From contig OX485809.1 in the NCBI GenBank assembly GCA_950295325.1, positions 32,130,144 through 32,194,143 on the forward strand: 64,000 bases of DNA, written 5' to 3'. The position numbers and the translations under genes were made by a program. This DNA comes from Polytrichum commune (lineage: Eukaryota > Streptophyta > Polytrichopsida > Polytrichales > Polytrichaceae). Position 1 is the first letter of the stretch, and every line of letters starts with the position of its first letter. The notes under the pieces were generated by a model. It was not told the DNA's origin. It saw nothing but the letters and a program-made list of their open reading frames with translations, and searched no databases. This document shows, in pieces, positions 34,088 to 44,039 of the stretch.

Positions 34088-35204
34088 TCTCTCTCTCTCT
34101 CTCTCTCTCTCCCTATCTTGCTCTTGTTTAAAGCTATATGTTCAGTCTAAACTTGTATTCCTTTACTTTATACCTATCATGTACACATGGATGAAAAATA
34201 TAGTTACTATATGGACTAAGTTTTCACAAGCATAGATGAATGGTTCAAGGAGACTAGGGTTAAGGATGTAGAACACATCCCTAACACGTGGTAAAATTAG
34301 GGTTGTACAGAACTTACCTTGGGTAAGATCTCCAATATAAACCCGTAAACCCTAAAAGAGGCTCTTTTTTACCATTCGCACAAGGGCTTGGTGAGGTAAC
34401 TTAGAGCACACTTACTGGGATACTAGATACGTGTGCCAAGTGAAGTAGAGGATACTAAGACTATTCACCAAGGAGAGCATTCTACTTGTGGTGATACAAT
34501 CATGGCTAAAGAACAGGTTTGAACACCCATTTGACATTTTGTAATGAGTGTTACTATTAGAAATACTACTATGCATGTAATGTAAGTTTAATGTGTGTGA
34601 CATGGATAACAACTGGGTCCTGCTGTTATTTACCTCGTGTACGTAACTAATCCTCAATTATTTGTTGGTTGGTTGCATGGGCACAGGTGAGGCAGGCCCT
34701 TCACACTCTCAATACTACGAAGTATTGTGAATATGACATTTTATGCATTTCTTTTGGTTGATACTACTAGGCATATCTCCTGGTATGTTTTCCATATATA
34801 TATTAGATAGGGTGCATCCTAGTTGGAACAATGCATAAAGATGGGTTATTAGATCTACAAAGGTATGATGGAGTCAACCACAATTTGTTTTTGGATACTT
34901 AGGAACCATGTATGAGCACTGAAACCCTAAGTATGATATAAATACTTAGGGAAAGTACAGTATATTGTATTGTTACATGTTTGTATTGTTTACATACAAT
35001 TAGACATGAGCATTTGCAATGAGCATTGAGCATACTTAGCCTCAAAACGATATGATGAGAAGGTTAGGCTTGAGGTAATGAGGGTTATGAAAAAGTTCCC
35101 ACCCACCCACCCTTGCATTGCAATGAAGAAGACATTGAAGGATTAGGCCTCTGAAAAGAGGAAGTTCATGCTTTGCAAAAAGTATTGAAAAGTCAGCTCT
35201 CTCT
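34088..35204 (+). repeat. Right terminal direct repeat of the two-ORF retroelement
   Basis: This is the partner of 28882-29998, and the copies look identical by eye. It is preceded by a purine-rich stretch (GGTGGAGGG) at 34079-34087. After CTCTCTCT at 35197-35204 the sequence returns to the host LTR (CCTCTACCTCTAAAC). Confidence 0.9.
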
Positions 35205-35539
35205 CCTCTACCTCTAAACACATGCATAATGAACTCCCTACCTCCTACCTCCCGAGACCCCTCCAACCTCTACCTTTTTTCCCGGGTTGCCCGGCATCTT
35301 TCGGGCCGCCCGAGAGAAAAAGCGGGTCAAGACCTTTTCTTTTGGCCTCTCCCCCTTTCAAACCCACTTTCCCTTTTCTTCCATTGACTTCTTCTCCCCC
35401 TAGACTCCTAGATAACTCAAACTCATTGGTAGATAGATAAATACATACGATAAAATAAAAGTAACCCCCCATAGTTATTAGCAAGTAATCACGCTCGTGT
35501 TATGGTATAAGTTGAGGGTTGTTGTGGTTGTGGTCACCA

Positions 35540-35760
35540 AGTCATGTTTCCTCGGTTGGTTGAGGAAGGATGTTAGTATTACACTTAGACGGTCCGAGTT
35601 CGATTCCCGTTGAGTTCGTCTGACCGCTTAGTACCTTACACATGACTTGGCTAGTGATTTCTAGGCAGGAAATTAGTACCCAACCAACCGGCGCTTACCC
35701 ATTCTCCTGAGCTATTCATGTAACTATCGTTCAATAAATAACGGTCATCATTATAACCCC
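35540..35760 (+). repeat. SINE-like sequence with a pol III B-box
   Basis: A segment with GTTGGTTGAGGAAGG, a possible A-box, is followed 45-50 bases later by GAGTTCGATTCCC, a good B-box match. It lies in the part of the minus LTR that is absent from the related LTR at 46431. No clear 3' tail or target duplication was found, so the limits are approximate. Confidence 0.4.
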
Positions 35761-36425
35761 TCTCTTATTCTATTGGCTTTTCTTGGTTTTTCGAAGTATG
35801 TTTTTACTAGACTCTCCATTAAACGCTTATGTCTTCACCTCCCCTTTCTCCCCTAAGGTTAATTTCACTTCTAGCTCCTAATTACCTCTTAGCCTATTTT
35901 TACCGGGATATTCACCGCCTCACCTTTCTCATCAGTTGATAATTCCATCAAGCGTGAAATCAACGTATTAGCCATGTTGTTGCGATTAAGGATTAATGTG
36001 AGTACGATTTTGGGCTCACACTTCTAGACAATGCTTACAAAACGTGAGGGAAGAAGATCTCACTACAACTAACAGATTACGCAGTGTTCCAAAACGCAAA
36101 TCGCAAGGATCGACCGAGCAGAACAGAGAGAGAAGATGCCTGTGACGATTGTTTTGCAAAATTCCAGCGGGAACTTCAGGAATGTCGGGATTGACAAAAT
36201 TAGTCGCTAATGACTATGATGCCTCCCCTAACCCTTACGGTTTCCCAGGATTAACGGTACAGGGGCAAAATTCTGACTCGCTTGGTTGACGAGCGGGGGT
36301 CGACTTTTTGAGGGGCAGGAAGCGACGTCTGGAGATGGCGAGCACCGGTGTGGGTGGGAACAGGGTGCGGCCCCTGAATACTGAGCCCGGTCCCGGCTTG
36401 TTGAGCACCGGTGTGGATGCTCTTA

Positions 36426-37500
36426 GCCGCTGGGGCAGAACCCCCCAGTAGCTTCAGACCACCATAACTTCTACATATGATTTTTGATGCTATCAACCAA
36501 CTACTCTATCGTCATCTACTGTTTGTGTAGATGCTGATGGACACCTCACTTGCCCCATTCGGGCAAGTATTAAGGAAGTTATGGGTCTTCAAACCTTGGC
36601 AGTCCCGGGCACCACTCCCAGGTCACTGCTGTCCCAGGGTGCTGTCCCGGGACAACGCCCCACTCAAATAGCCATATCTCCTAGCTTGCACCTCCAATTG
36701 AGGTGTTCCTTAGCATTCTAGAATTCCGCCGCCATAAGCTACTCATAACTCATGGCCTTAGCCTCATGACTCTTAGTCTCCATGGGTGAGAGGCGTTCTC
36801 AACGCCCGTGGCCCTCACCCACACTAAGAGTACTTGGGCCCTCTCACCAATGGCGCCACAAGTCCCGAGTGTCACTCCGGGGTCCCCCTTGTGCTCATGG
36901 TGTTGCAGGCACTCCTCATGGAGAGGTGCGCGACATGCGTTGTTTTTTGGCGTATTCTCTTCATCGACATCCGAGACCTGCGAGAGCCTTTTCTTACGTA
37001 CTCCCTTAGGTCGATCAATTTTGTAGGACACGGCATCCTATTGCCTTAGGAACCTATGTGGTAGATTATCACATGAGACAAATTGTATATTTTCAGCGGA
37101 TTAATATACAATTTTTGCATTGGATCGCCCATACTTTGTATTGTCTTGCATTCCTTGTATTGTGTATGTTCATGCGGGTTCATTTGTGTCCTTGTTCATG
37201 AACGGATGCTCGTAAAAGGGTGCGACCCCGCATCCACCTCATTCATGAACGACCGTTCGTAAATTATCATTAAGGCACGGTCACAAACGAGCGTTTGTGA
37301 ATGATGCACCTCGCCACTGTTGGCCTTCATTCACGAACGAGCGTTCACAAATGTACCCTTCAACACATTTTCCTTACAATTTTGTTCTCACTCCTCGTTT
37401 TTTTCCATAGTGCATCATCCTTATGTTTGACGCAAATTTCTTTACTGGATCATAGCATTAAACTAGTCAAATTGTTAATCACATAACCCCCTGGAGATAG
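36426..37500. other. Unassigned sequence right of the Harbinger element
   Basis: This non-coding stretch has a GC-rich first part, for example a CCCGGGAC-containing repeat near 36603-36656 (CAGTCCCGGGCACCACTCCC, then CTGTCCCAGGGTGCTGTCCC). It becomes AT-rich after 37040. It contains the palindromic motif array at 37195-37352. I found no paired ends to define an element. Confidence 0.4.
37195..37352. repeat. Four spaced copies of a palindromic 20-22-bp motif
   Basis: Variants of TTCATGAACGACCGTTCGTAAA occur at about 37195, 37242, 37281 and 37330, spaced 39-49 bases. Each is itself an imperfect inverted repeat (AACGANCGTT core). The spacers differ from one another. The origin is unknown. Confidence 0.65.
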
Positions 37501-38027
37501 ACCACAACCCCTCGGCCAATGGACTTGAGACCCAAAACAAACCGTTCATAGTTTTTGACCTCAACAGGGTGTTGTGTCACACCAAACACATCCCCAAGGT
37601 CCCCACGCATCCCTTTCGTCATCCCGACGAGAGGGACTATGACGGCGAGCTCGACACCCTCATAAACTGCAAGGTTGTCTGCACCCGTCTCGGTTTGCGA
37701 AACTTCCTTCGCAAGGTGCTCGACTTTGCTCACGTCGTCGTTTGGAGCTCCATGGTCATGGAGAACACAGAGCCCATCGTCAAATTGGGTGATGGGATTT
37801 TGCGTTGTCTCCACGATCCCTTGTGGCATGAGATGTGCCATTTTCCTATTGACATGACCTCATCTAGAGCATTGATTTTGCCATATGTGGTCCAAACCTT
37901 TATGTCATTTTGGCCAACTCTAGAATGTGTGGTAGTGTGTGGTCATGGTCACGTATGTTGCGGAAGACATGAAATTATTGTCCCACATAACTCCATAGGA
38001 GGGTTGGAGTATATTATTGGCACTTGA
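37501..38027 (+). pseudogene. Fragment resembling an FCP1/NIF-type (HAD) phosphatase
   Basis: One frame reads KPFIVFDLNRVLCHT, then a spacer, then LRNFLRKVLDFAHVVVWSSM followed by MENTEPIVKLGDGIL. The spacing and the D-L-x-x-x-L plus VVVWSS pattern match the first and second motifs of FCP1 homology domains, which in intact proteins dephosphorylate Ser/Thr on RNA polymerase II tails or related substrates. The usual DxDxT is altered to D-L-N-R-V, removing the second Asp. The third motif with the C-terminal catalytic Asps is not visible before the stop at 38027, and no in-frame ATG precedes the motif. It may be a pseudogene, an exon of an unfinished model or a captured fragment. The neighbour is the P450 3' end at 38332. 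Confidence 0.5.
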
Positions 38028-38331
38028 GACATAATACATGGTAACCACATTTGTAAGCACAATACATTGAATTGTCTAGTGTTACCAAGAGGTTTATATA
38101 TCATAATGATCTATGGAATTTTTCACTTATATTGTCATCTGTGACTTAGAAAATGCTTGTATAGACCCGAATTGACCCAGCTACAAAGTAAAGTAATGCA
38201 TGCTCCTTGCTTTTCCCCAATTACCACTCACCACTAGCAATTGTGGTGTACTTTGACATAATCTACGTATGGGCGCAATGACAAGAATCAATTTATTTCT
38301 CAAATTCGATTGGCTATCTTGTAAGTAGTCT

Positions 38332-41300
38332 TCATATTCGTAGACGTGACTTACATCGAAGAACTAATGGATGTTTTGGACGGATGATCACCGTCATAGC
38401 TGGTTCCTCAATATCCGTGAGCATAGCTCCTTGCATGTCCGACCAATTGAAAGCATGCACAAGGGAGCCTAATGTAAAACAAAGGGCTCCCATGGCAAAG
38501 GTTTTTCCAGGGCAGATTCGCCTTCCAGCTCCGAAGCTAAGGAGGTGAAAATCATGGCCATATGCATTCTCCTTCGCGCTCAAATTTAGATATCTGTCTG
38601 GATTAAATGCGGAAGCATCTTTACCCCACATGGCGGGATCCCTATTGATGGCCCATAAATTGGCCAACACAGTTGTGCCTGCAGGTATGTGATAGCCAGC
38701 AAGCATTGCGTCTTCTGTGTTGCAATGTGGGATGCTGAGCGTGGCCGGTGGGTGCAAGCGTACAACCTCCTTCACCACAGCCTACAAAGCATACAAGAAA
38801 ATATATATTTCAGAGCAATAAACATGGTATAAACATGCTCCACATAACATTGTTTAGCCACTTGCTGAGGGGCATACATCCTGAGGCATTGCACTTGCAA
38901 CCACAATAAGTTTGTATGTATCAAATCACAAAGAGAAACTTGATAAAGAAATCTCAAGCATGAGACATATGATCTGGAATAATGATTCAATGCAACCCAT
39001 TTCACATTGAATTTAGATCCAAGAGCCTTCTTCCTTGCCAATATCAACAATGTGGTCCCAACTTTGGTCGCCCAAATTACTACAATCATGCCCTTAAACC
39101 CTAAGCTTCACCCTCGCTTATCCTTCTAACAAAAGGGTTGTCATAACATTGTCTTAACAATGTTAGATAGGTGTGCAAGTCACATTTGCATGATTTCTTT
39201 AAATAAAGGCTATAAATGTAATTGATATTTAAGTAAAACGGGACTAAGTCCAAGTTCAAAATTAAAACATGTTGAATTCTATCTTAGGATCCTACGATAG
39301 AATCGCATCATAAGATCCTTCAATAAATATGCAAATTCAATTACAAAAATGTATAGTGGTTGTCTTGATAATGCTTTCAAAATTCAATGTTTATTTCTAT
39401 AAATTTAATTTCAAAAAATAAGATAGTTGAATTTTTATGTCATTAAAAAAAAAATTATTTAAGTTGGCACTAAGGATTCACATGTCTTCCATAAAAAAAT
39501 TGGTACATCAAAAGGGTATCATCAAATCCACCCATCACCAAATGCCTATATTTTTAAAATATGTCCAAATTTACTTAAATACAAAGATGTGTGAAATTTG
39601 GATCTAGAGAAGCAACACGTAGAAAACCAATGTTCACAGTAGATAGAAAAGTTGAGACTTCATATTCTAAGTTTGTGGAAGGTATGTGGCCCTATTGTGG
39701 GCGATGCTAACTTCACAAACATTTTTGACCACAGTGATCTAGTCAACTTGGGGATGTTCTCATTTCATTGGCGATTTAAATGAATCTCTAAAATTGTCAA
39801 CAAAGTTCAAAGAGAACAAATACATCCTCCCAATTCACGTGTTTGATATCGATCGAGATCAACTGAACTGAATTCTTGCCATGATGGACAACATGTTGAA
39901 TGTTTGACTTGGATCCTTATTTGTAAATAATCAATAAAAATGTAAGACATCTATGTGCAATAGATTGGATGCTATCTAATTAAGTTCTTAAGACACTACC
40001 AACATATGAGACTTGTGCGATATATCATGCGACAGTGAAAGAATCTGCAAATCTACCTTTGTGATAGATTTACAGGGTTTTCAACGACGTAGGTCAATTT
40101 TTTTTTTTTTTTTTTTTTTTTAAGCTTTAAAATAATAGCTTTTTGTTTTTGAGTAAGGTTCGAACCCACGTGCCTTCCGGCCCCGCCTTTTGTTGAGTTT
40201 TTATCGACACACGATGTGTTGCCCAAGTCTAACATGCCTACACATGATCTCTAATAACTTTTTACCTGCAGATAGGGCAACTGGCTTGCCAAGTCCTGCT
40301 CAATGTGCTGACCCAACTCCAAATTCGAGTCTAATTCTGATTGCAGTCTTTGCATAGCGCTGGGGTGGCGTACGAGCTCCAGCATGGCCCACTCCAAAGT
40401 TGCCCCAATGGTGTCCGAGCTGGCCAGCATCAAGCTCTTCAACACATGACAAATATACACTTCAACAAATATTCAAATGTGATCTTTTGGAACCTGCTGC
40501 ATCCTATATTATAGGCAATCAATTAAATGTTCTACTAGGTACCAGGTGTGGAGCTAAGGATGGATGTTACATGTTTTCAGTTTCCTCCAAAACTGTGGTG
40601 TCTTCGTCTTAATCGCAACTAGAATATTGGCCATAGCTTGTGAATGAGATATTCCTTCTGACAAAGAAATCCTCTATTTTGAAGGAGGACTTACAGAGAG
40701 CGGTTTAAGATAAACTCTGAGCTCCTAGGAGTTGCTGAACTTGATTACATGTGGCACACAAGATCTACGCAAGTTTGTGAGTAAGGTCTGTGCCCATATT
40801 GTGCGCACTTTCAACACCACAAACAAATTTAGCAACTGCAAATCATGAAGATTGTCATTTGAAGTTTCATGATTGGAGTTGGCATATCAAAATTATAAAA
40901 GGTCGTATCGATGTTCTTTCTCTTTTTGGACGATCACATAGACACTCCCAATTCTGTTTACTTTCGAACCCAAAATGGTCTCTATGTTTTGAGCACACAC
41001 TAGTCCAATCTCATTGAAGCCCGTCTTTTTAGTATCTCCTCTAAACTATGAGCCCTTGACATATACCACTCAAATATAAGATGTTTGTTTAAGACAATCG
41101 ACCACATAAGGCCCCTCTTCTATTGAAAGGTTTTCAAATCATCCTTGGGACATGCATAAAACACCGCAATATAAAATGGAAATTCAGGACATTTGTGAAA
41201 TAGGCTAGAATTCTAAGGTTGAGAACTCACTGAAGTGAGACCCTTAATGGTCTCTTCGCTTAACTTGCCTTCCTTCCTAATCTGCAACAGAGATTCCACA

Positions 41301-42181
41301 AAGTCAAACTCGGGTAGCTCAAGTGATCCGAGTTGCACTGGGTCCTCAGTTGCCTGTTTTCGATACCAGTCAAACAAAAGGGCCATCCTCTTATCCTTGT
41401 CTAGGGTGAAATCTCTCCATCTCTTCTCGAGCCCCTGCAGATCCAAACACCGGAGCACAGATAGGCAGACGTCGCCAAATATGTTGGGAGCTGCAAAGAG
41501 GTAATCAAATTCTTCCACCATCTTTTTGAAATCCTGGGGTTGCAAATGTTCAGTTTTGGAACGCTCGCAATGGACGAAGAGCTTGTTGAAGAGAATGCGG
41601 CAGGCTTGGCGGATGGCGAACTCGCTGACGACACTTCGGACGTTCACGGGTTGCCCCGCGCTCACGAAACTTTCAATCACTTCCACCATCCTTGCCACTT
41701 CCTCCTTCCGTGCAGTGGTGGTGGTGGTCAATTTCCGGGGGCCAAAAAGCTCGGTCTTCATAATCTGGCGCAGCTCACGTACCTTGGGCGTGTAATGGCT
41801 CACAACCACATCGCAGTCATGCTCCGCTTGATTCATGTACTTTGAGGTGGTGTACATGAGGCTATGAATTGGTCGAGACGCAAATTGGGCATCACTGACA
41901 CAGAGAAGTTCCTTGGCCATTTTTGCATCTGACACGACGATTGTGCGGATGTTTCCCAAGTACACGCACATGATGTTGCCATAGCGGTTTGCGAGCTGTG
42001 CCAACGGTAAGTATCCGCCTTTTCCCACAGAGAAGAGATTGCCAAAAATTGGCCAAGGAAATGGACCTGGTGGCATTCTACGGTTCCAAAGTTTTGAGGT
42101 GCAAGCATAAGATATCGTAACCAGAAAGACAACTAAGACGGCACACCATGCCTTGAGGGCTTGTGAGTCAAAGCATTCCAT
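38332..42181 (-). CDS. Cytochrome P450, A-type, three exons, intact (523 aa)
   Basis: Exons are 42181-41231, 40436-40266 and 38781-38332, all joined in phase 0 with GT/AG sites. The start MECFDSQALKAW leads into a hydrophobic ER anchor (about residues 10-28), then the proline hinge RMPPGPFPWPIFGN. The I-helix reads LASSDTIGATLEW, with Thr of the oxygen-activation site and Ser in place of the common Gly. The K-helix has EVVR (ExxR). The PERF region is FNPDRYL, and the heme loop is FGAGRRICPG with the Cys ligand. Length is typical for plant microsomal P450s. The family oxidises small molecules using a P450 reductase. The substrate cannot be read from sequence, and SIPHCNTEDAMLAGYHIPAGT suggests the CYP71 clan. 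Intron 1 (794 bp) and intron 2 (1,484 bp) carry MITE- and SINE-like DNA. A decayed paralogue lies at 3125-7886 on the same strand. Confidence 0.9.
40095..40235 (-). repeat. SINE-like insertion with poly(A) tail, in P450 intron 2
   Basis: On the minus strand a segment ends in about 22 A residues. Roughly 50 bases before that tail it contains GTGGGTTCGAACCTTAC, a strong pol III B-box match. The head upstream (GGGGCCGGAAGGCACGTGG) is GC-rich against AT-rich surroundings. No clear A-box or target duplication was seen. It fits a tRNA-derived SINE. Confidence 0.5.
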
Positions 42182-42626
42182 AACACGCACTCATGGAAAC
42201 ACCCATAAGTTGCTGCTCAACAATATGAGAATGCAGTCTTGAATCTGCCACCTACAGTTATACATTTGGAAATGGCCGACGATCGACAATGGTATGTTGA
42301 GCGGATGGTATGGGATAACCTGGGATATTATTTCATATTCACAGGTGCAATGGACTCGACTGGTATGGGTTTAAAGTAGTGTCTCTTCAGCTTAACATCG
42401 CTCAAACAAGGTTTGGAGGTTTCGTCGTCCACGTGAAGCTTCACGATTTCAGTCGTTTTCCATCATGGACAAGCATTCCTGATGTGGGCTCTAGTCACGC
42501 AATCTTGCTTTGGATAATCTGTTGTGGAAAGTGAGAGTAGCTGCATTGAACAGTATGTGTAATGTTACTTTATTTTAGTTTTTGGTCAAAAGTGGGTAGG
42601 AAATCTTCAGTGGACGTTGACCACCC

Positions 42627-43544
42627 CACGAACTTTTCGGGGAGGTAGATTCGGGCAAGGGCAGCCCCCAGAAAGAAATCTAGATGTTTGGGACCCAACC
42701 GAAATTTTTTGTCCATCCGCCCGACTTCGAAAAAACCATTGCCCCTTGCATTCTTGAAGGCCACTTATTCACAAATCCCATATTGAGTGCACTTCATCTT
42801 CAAGGTCCAAAATCTATTATATATGTTCACTTTCATTAAGTAAATAAGCAATTGATCGGAATACTTTTTGAAGTGAAGCCGTCAAAAAAACGTGTAATTA
42901 ACTTGGAAGTCCAAAATATAACAAAACCCTCATAAGCACTGAGGTTATAATTTTTGTGACTTACCATTGAAAGGGTCTTTGTCATTCTAAAATGGAACTA
43001 AAATTGTTGTTTCATTTTTAGTATGTTAAATACTATAGTTTAGTAAATACCTTCTACTTTCACAAAGTATTCATACACATTTAAACTAATTAAGTGTGAT
43101 AGAATGTAATCAAGTCTAACTAATCCTGATTCATCCCAACTAAACAAGAAAGTATGCTTACCAGATTAATTGAGACTAATTAATTATATAATGTACTTAC
43201 TAGAGTTAATTCTAGTAAACTAAACCATGATTAAATTTGTAATATTTGGATTTCCAAGTTAATTACATGCTTTATTGACGGTTTCACTTCGAAAAGTATC
43301 CCAATCAATTGCTTATTTACTCAATGAAAGTGAACATATATATTGGATTTTGGACCTTGAAGGTGAAGTGCATTCAATAAGGGATTGTGGATAAGTGGCC
43401 TTCAAGAATGCAAGGGCAATGGTTTTTCCAAAGTTGGGCGGGCGGGCAAAAGTTTTTGGTTGGGTCCAAAAAATCTAGATTTCTTTCTGGGGGGTTGCCC
43501 CTGCCTGAATCTGCCTCCCCAAAAAAGTTTGTGAGAGGGGTGTA
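42627..43544. repeat. Large inverted repeat (foldback-type element)
   Basis: Two arms of about 300 bp (near 42627-42930 and 43245-43544) are inverted copies. Examples are CTTGCATTCTTGAAGGCCAC on the left against GTGGCCTTCAAGAATGCAAG on the right, and the AGTTAATTAC stretches near the centre. About 310 bp of AT-rich DNA separates them. Arms differ at many sites. It is non-coding; target duplication was not identified. It lies upstream of the intact P450. Confidence 0.7.
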
Positions 43545-44039
43545 TAATGTCCGCCTTGAGTTAAGGACTCTTTGTATGTTGGGGTGATTGGATTTCGTGA
43601 TTGCAAAATTTTTACTTCTAGAAGCTTCCAAAGAAGGTTATGTTGAAGGCATTACACTATATTTCACATGGACATGGACATGACAATGACTTCAACCACT
43701 TTCTCTCTAACCCAATGACATGCTCCAGTAGAATGACCACCTAGTCCTTGTGATGCGAGGGCTTTGACACTCATATAATTTTTCTTTAAATGATGCTTAA
43801 CTCATAGTAAGTACTTGAAATTGAAAAACATGCGTAAAGCAACAATTCCATGTAGGACCTATCATTAATAAATACATAAAAGTATCGTCAGGGTTTGGAT
43901 ACACCAACATGAATGGGAGCCCATTCCTCTATACCATGATCATGTTTGACCAAGCATCACTGTAAGGGAACTCCCTTTTAGAAGGTGGGCTCCTTTAGTT
44001 TTTTTTAAAAATAAAAAAACCAACTATACCTAACCTCTA

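Larger units (their letters stand above)
28882..35204 (+). mobile_element. Two-ORF retroelement with 1.1-kb terminal direct repeats (Penelope-like RT; possibly new)
   Basis: Direct repeats 28882-29998 and 34088-35204 have a constant offset of 5,206 bases. I saw no difference between them by eye. Each starts in a CT tract and ends in CTCTCTCT. Between them are ORF1 (30133-31665, RG-rich tail) and ORF2 (about 31721-33898, reverse transcriptase). A purine-rich GGTGGAGGG lies directly before the right repeat. No convincing tRNA primer site follows the left repeat. I see no protease, RNase H, integrase, tyrosine recombinase or GIY-YIG nuclease. The host site was a CT-rich stretch of an LTR: a related LTR at 46431 has CCTCTCTCTCCTCC at the matching place (reverse complement). 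The terminal repeats could be true LTRs or the pseudo-LTRs that Penelope-like elements make. Intact ORFs and matching repeats imply recent insertion. Confidence 0.82.
25924..36020 (-). mobile_element. Solo LTR (minus orientation) with CTTCT duplication, itself invaded twice
   Basis: On the minus strand it starts TGTGAGCCCAAAATCGTACT at 36020 and ends GGGGGATTTGGGCTTACA at 25924. CTTCT flanks both sides (25919-25923 and 36021-36025). Near its end it carries CCCGGACTAGGACGC, also found near the end of the GAAAG solo LTR. Inside are a solo LTR (27608-28683, CAAGC duplication) and the 6.3-kb retroelement (28882-35204). Without these it is about 2.7 kb, longer than its relatives. A SINE-like sequence near 35540-35760 explains part of the excess. 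Sequence at 35215-36020 is also related, in inverse orientation, to 46431-46740. Confidence 0.82.
15362..36422 (+). mobile_element. PIF/Harbinger transposon carrying nested insertions
   Basis: The ends are inverted repeats: GAGCATCCACACCGGTCCTC at 15362 and, reverse complemented from 36422, GAGCATCCACACCGGTGCTC. Similarity extends to about 34 bp with three mismatches. TTA flanks both sides (15359-15361 and 36423-36425), the family's usual target duplication. Between them lie a DDE transposase (plus) and a Myb/SANT-like gene (minus), the classic two-gene layout. The 21-kb span contains a 2.8-kb unknown insert (about 16036-18819) and solo LTRs at 18850-20117, 23478-25280 and 25924-36020. The last of these itself contains a solo LTR and a 6.3-kb retroelement. 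Removing all of them leaves about 5 kb. Both genes are broken, so the element is not autonomous now. It could instead be two related elements whose outer ends happen to pair, but the order of genes and the restored breakpoints favour one. Confidence 0.8.

Noticed and set aside
37195..37352. CRISPR-like array
   Set aside because: Only four degenerate palindromes with irregular spacers, in a plant-like genome with no cas genes.
42570..42764. Small open frames in the 42.6-43.6 kb region
   Set aside because: The frames on the two strands are the two arms of the inverted repeat read in opposite directions, not genes.
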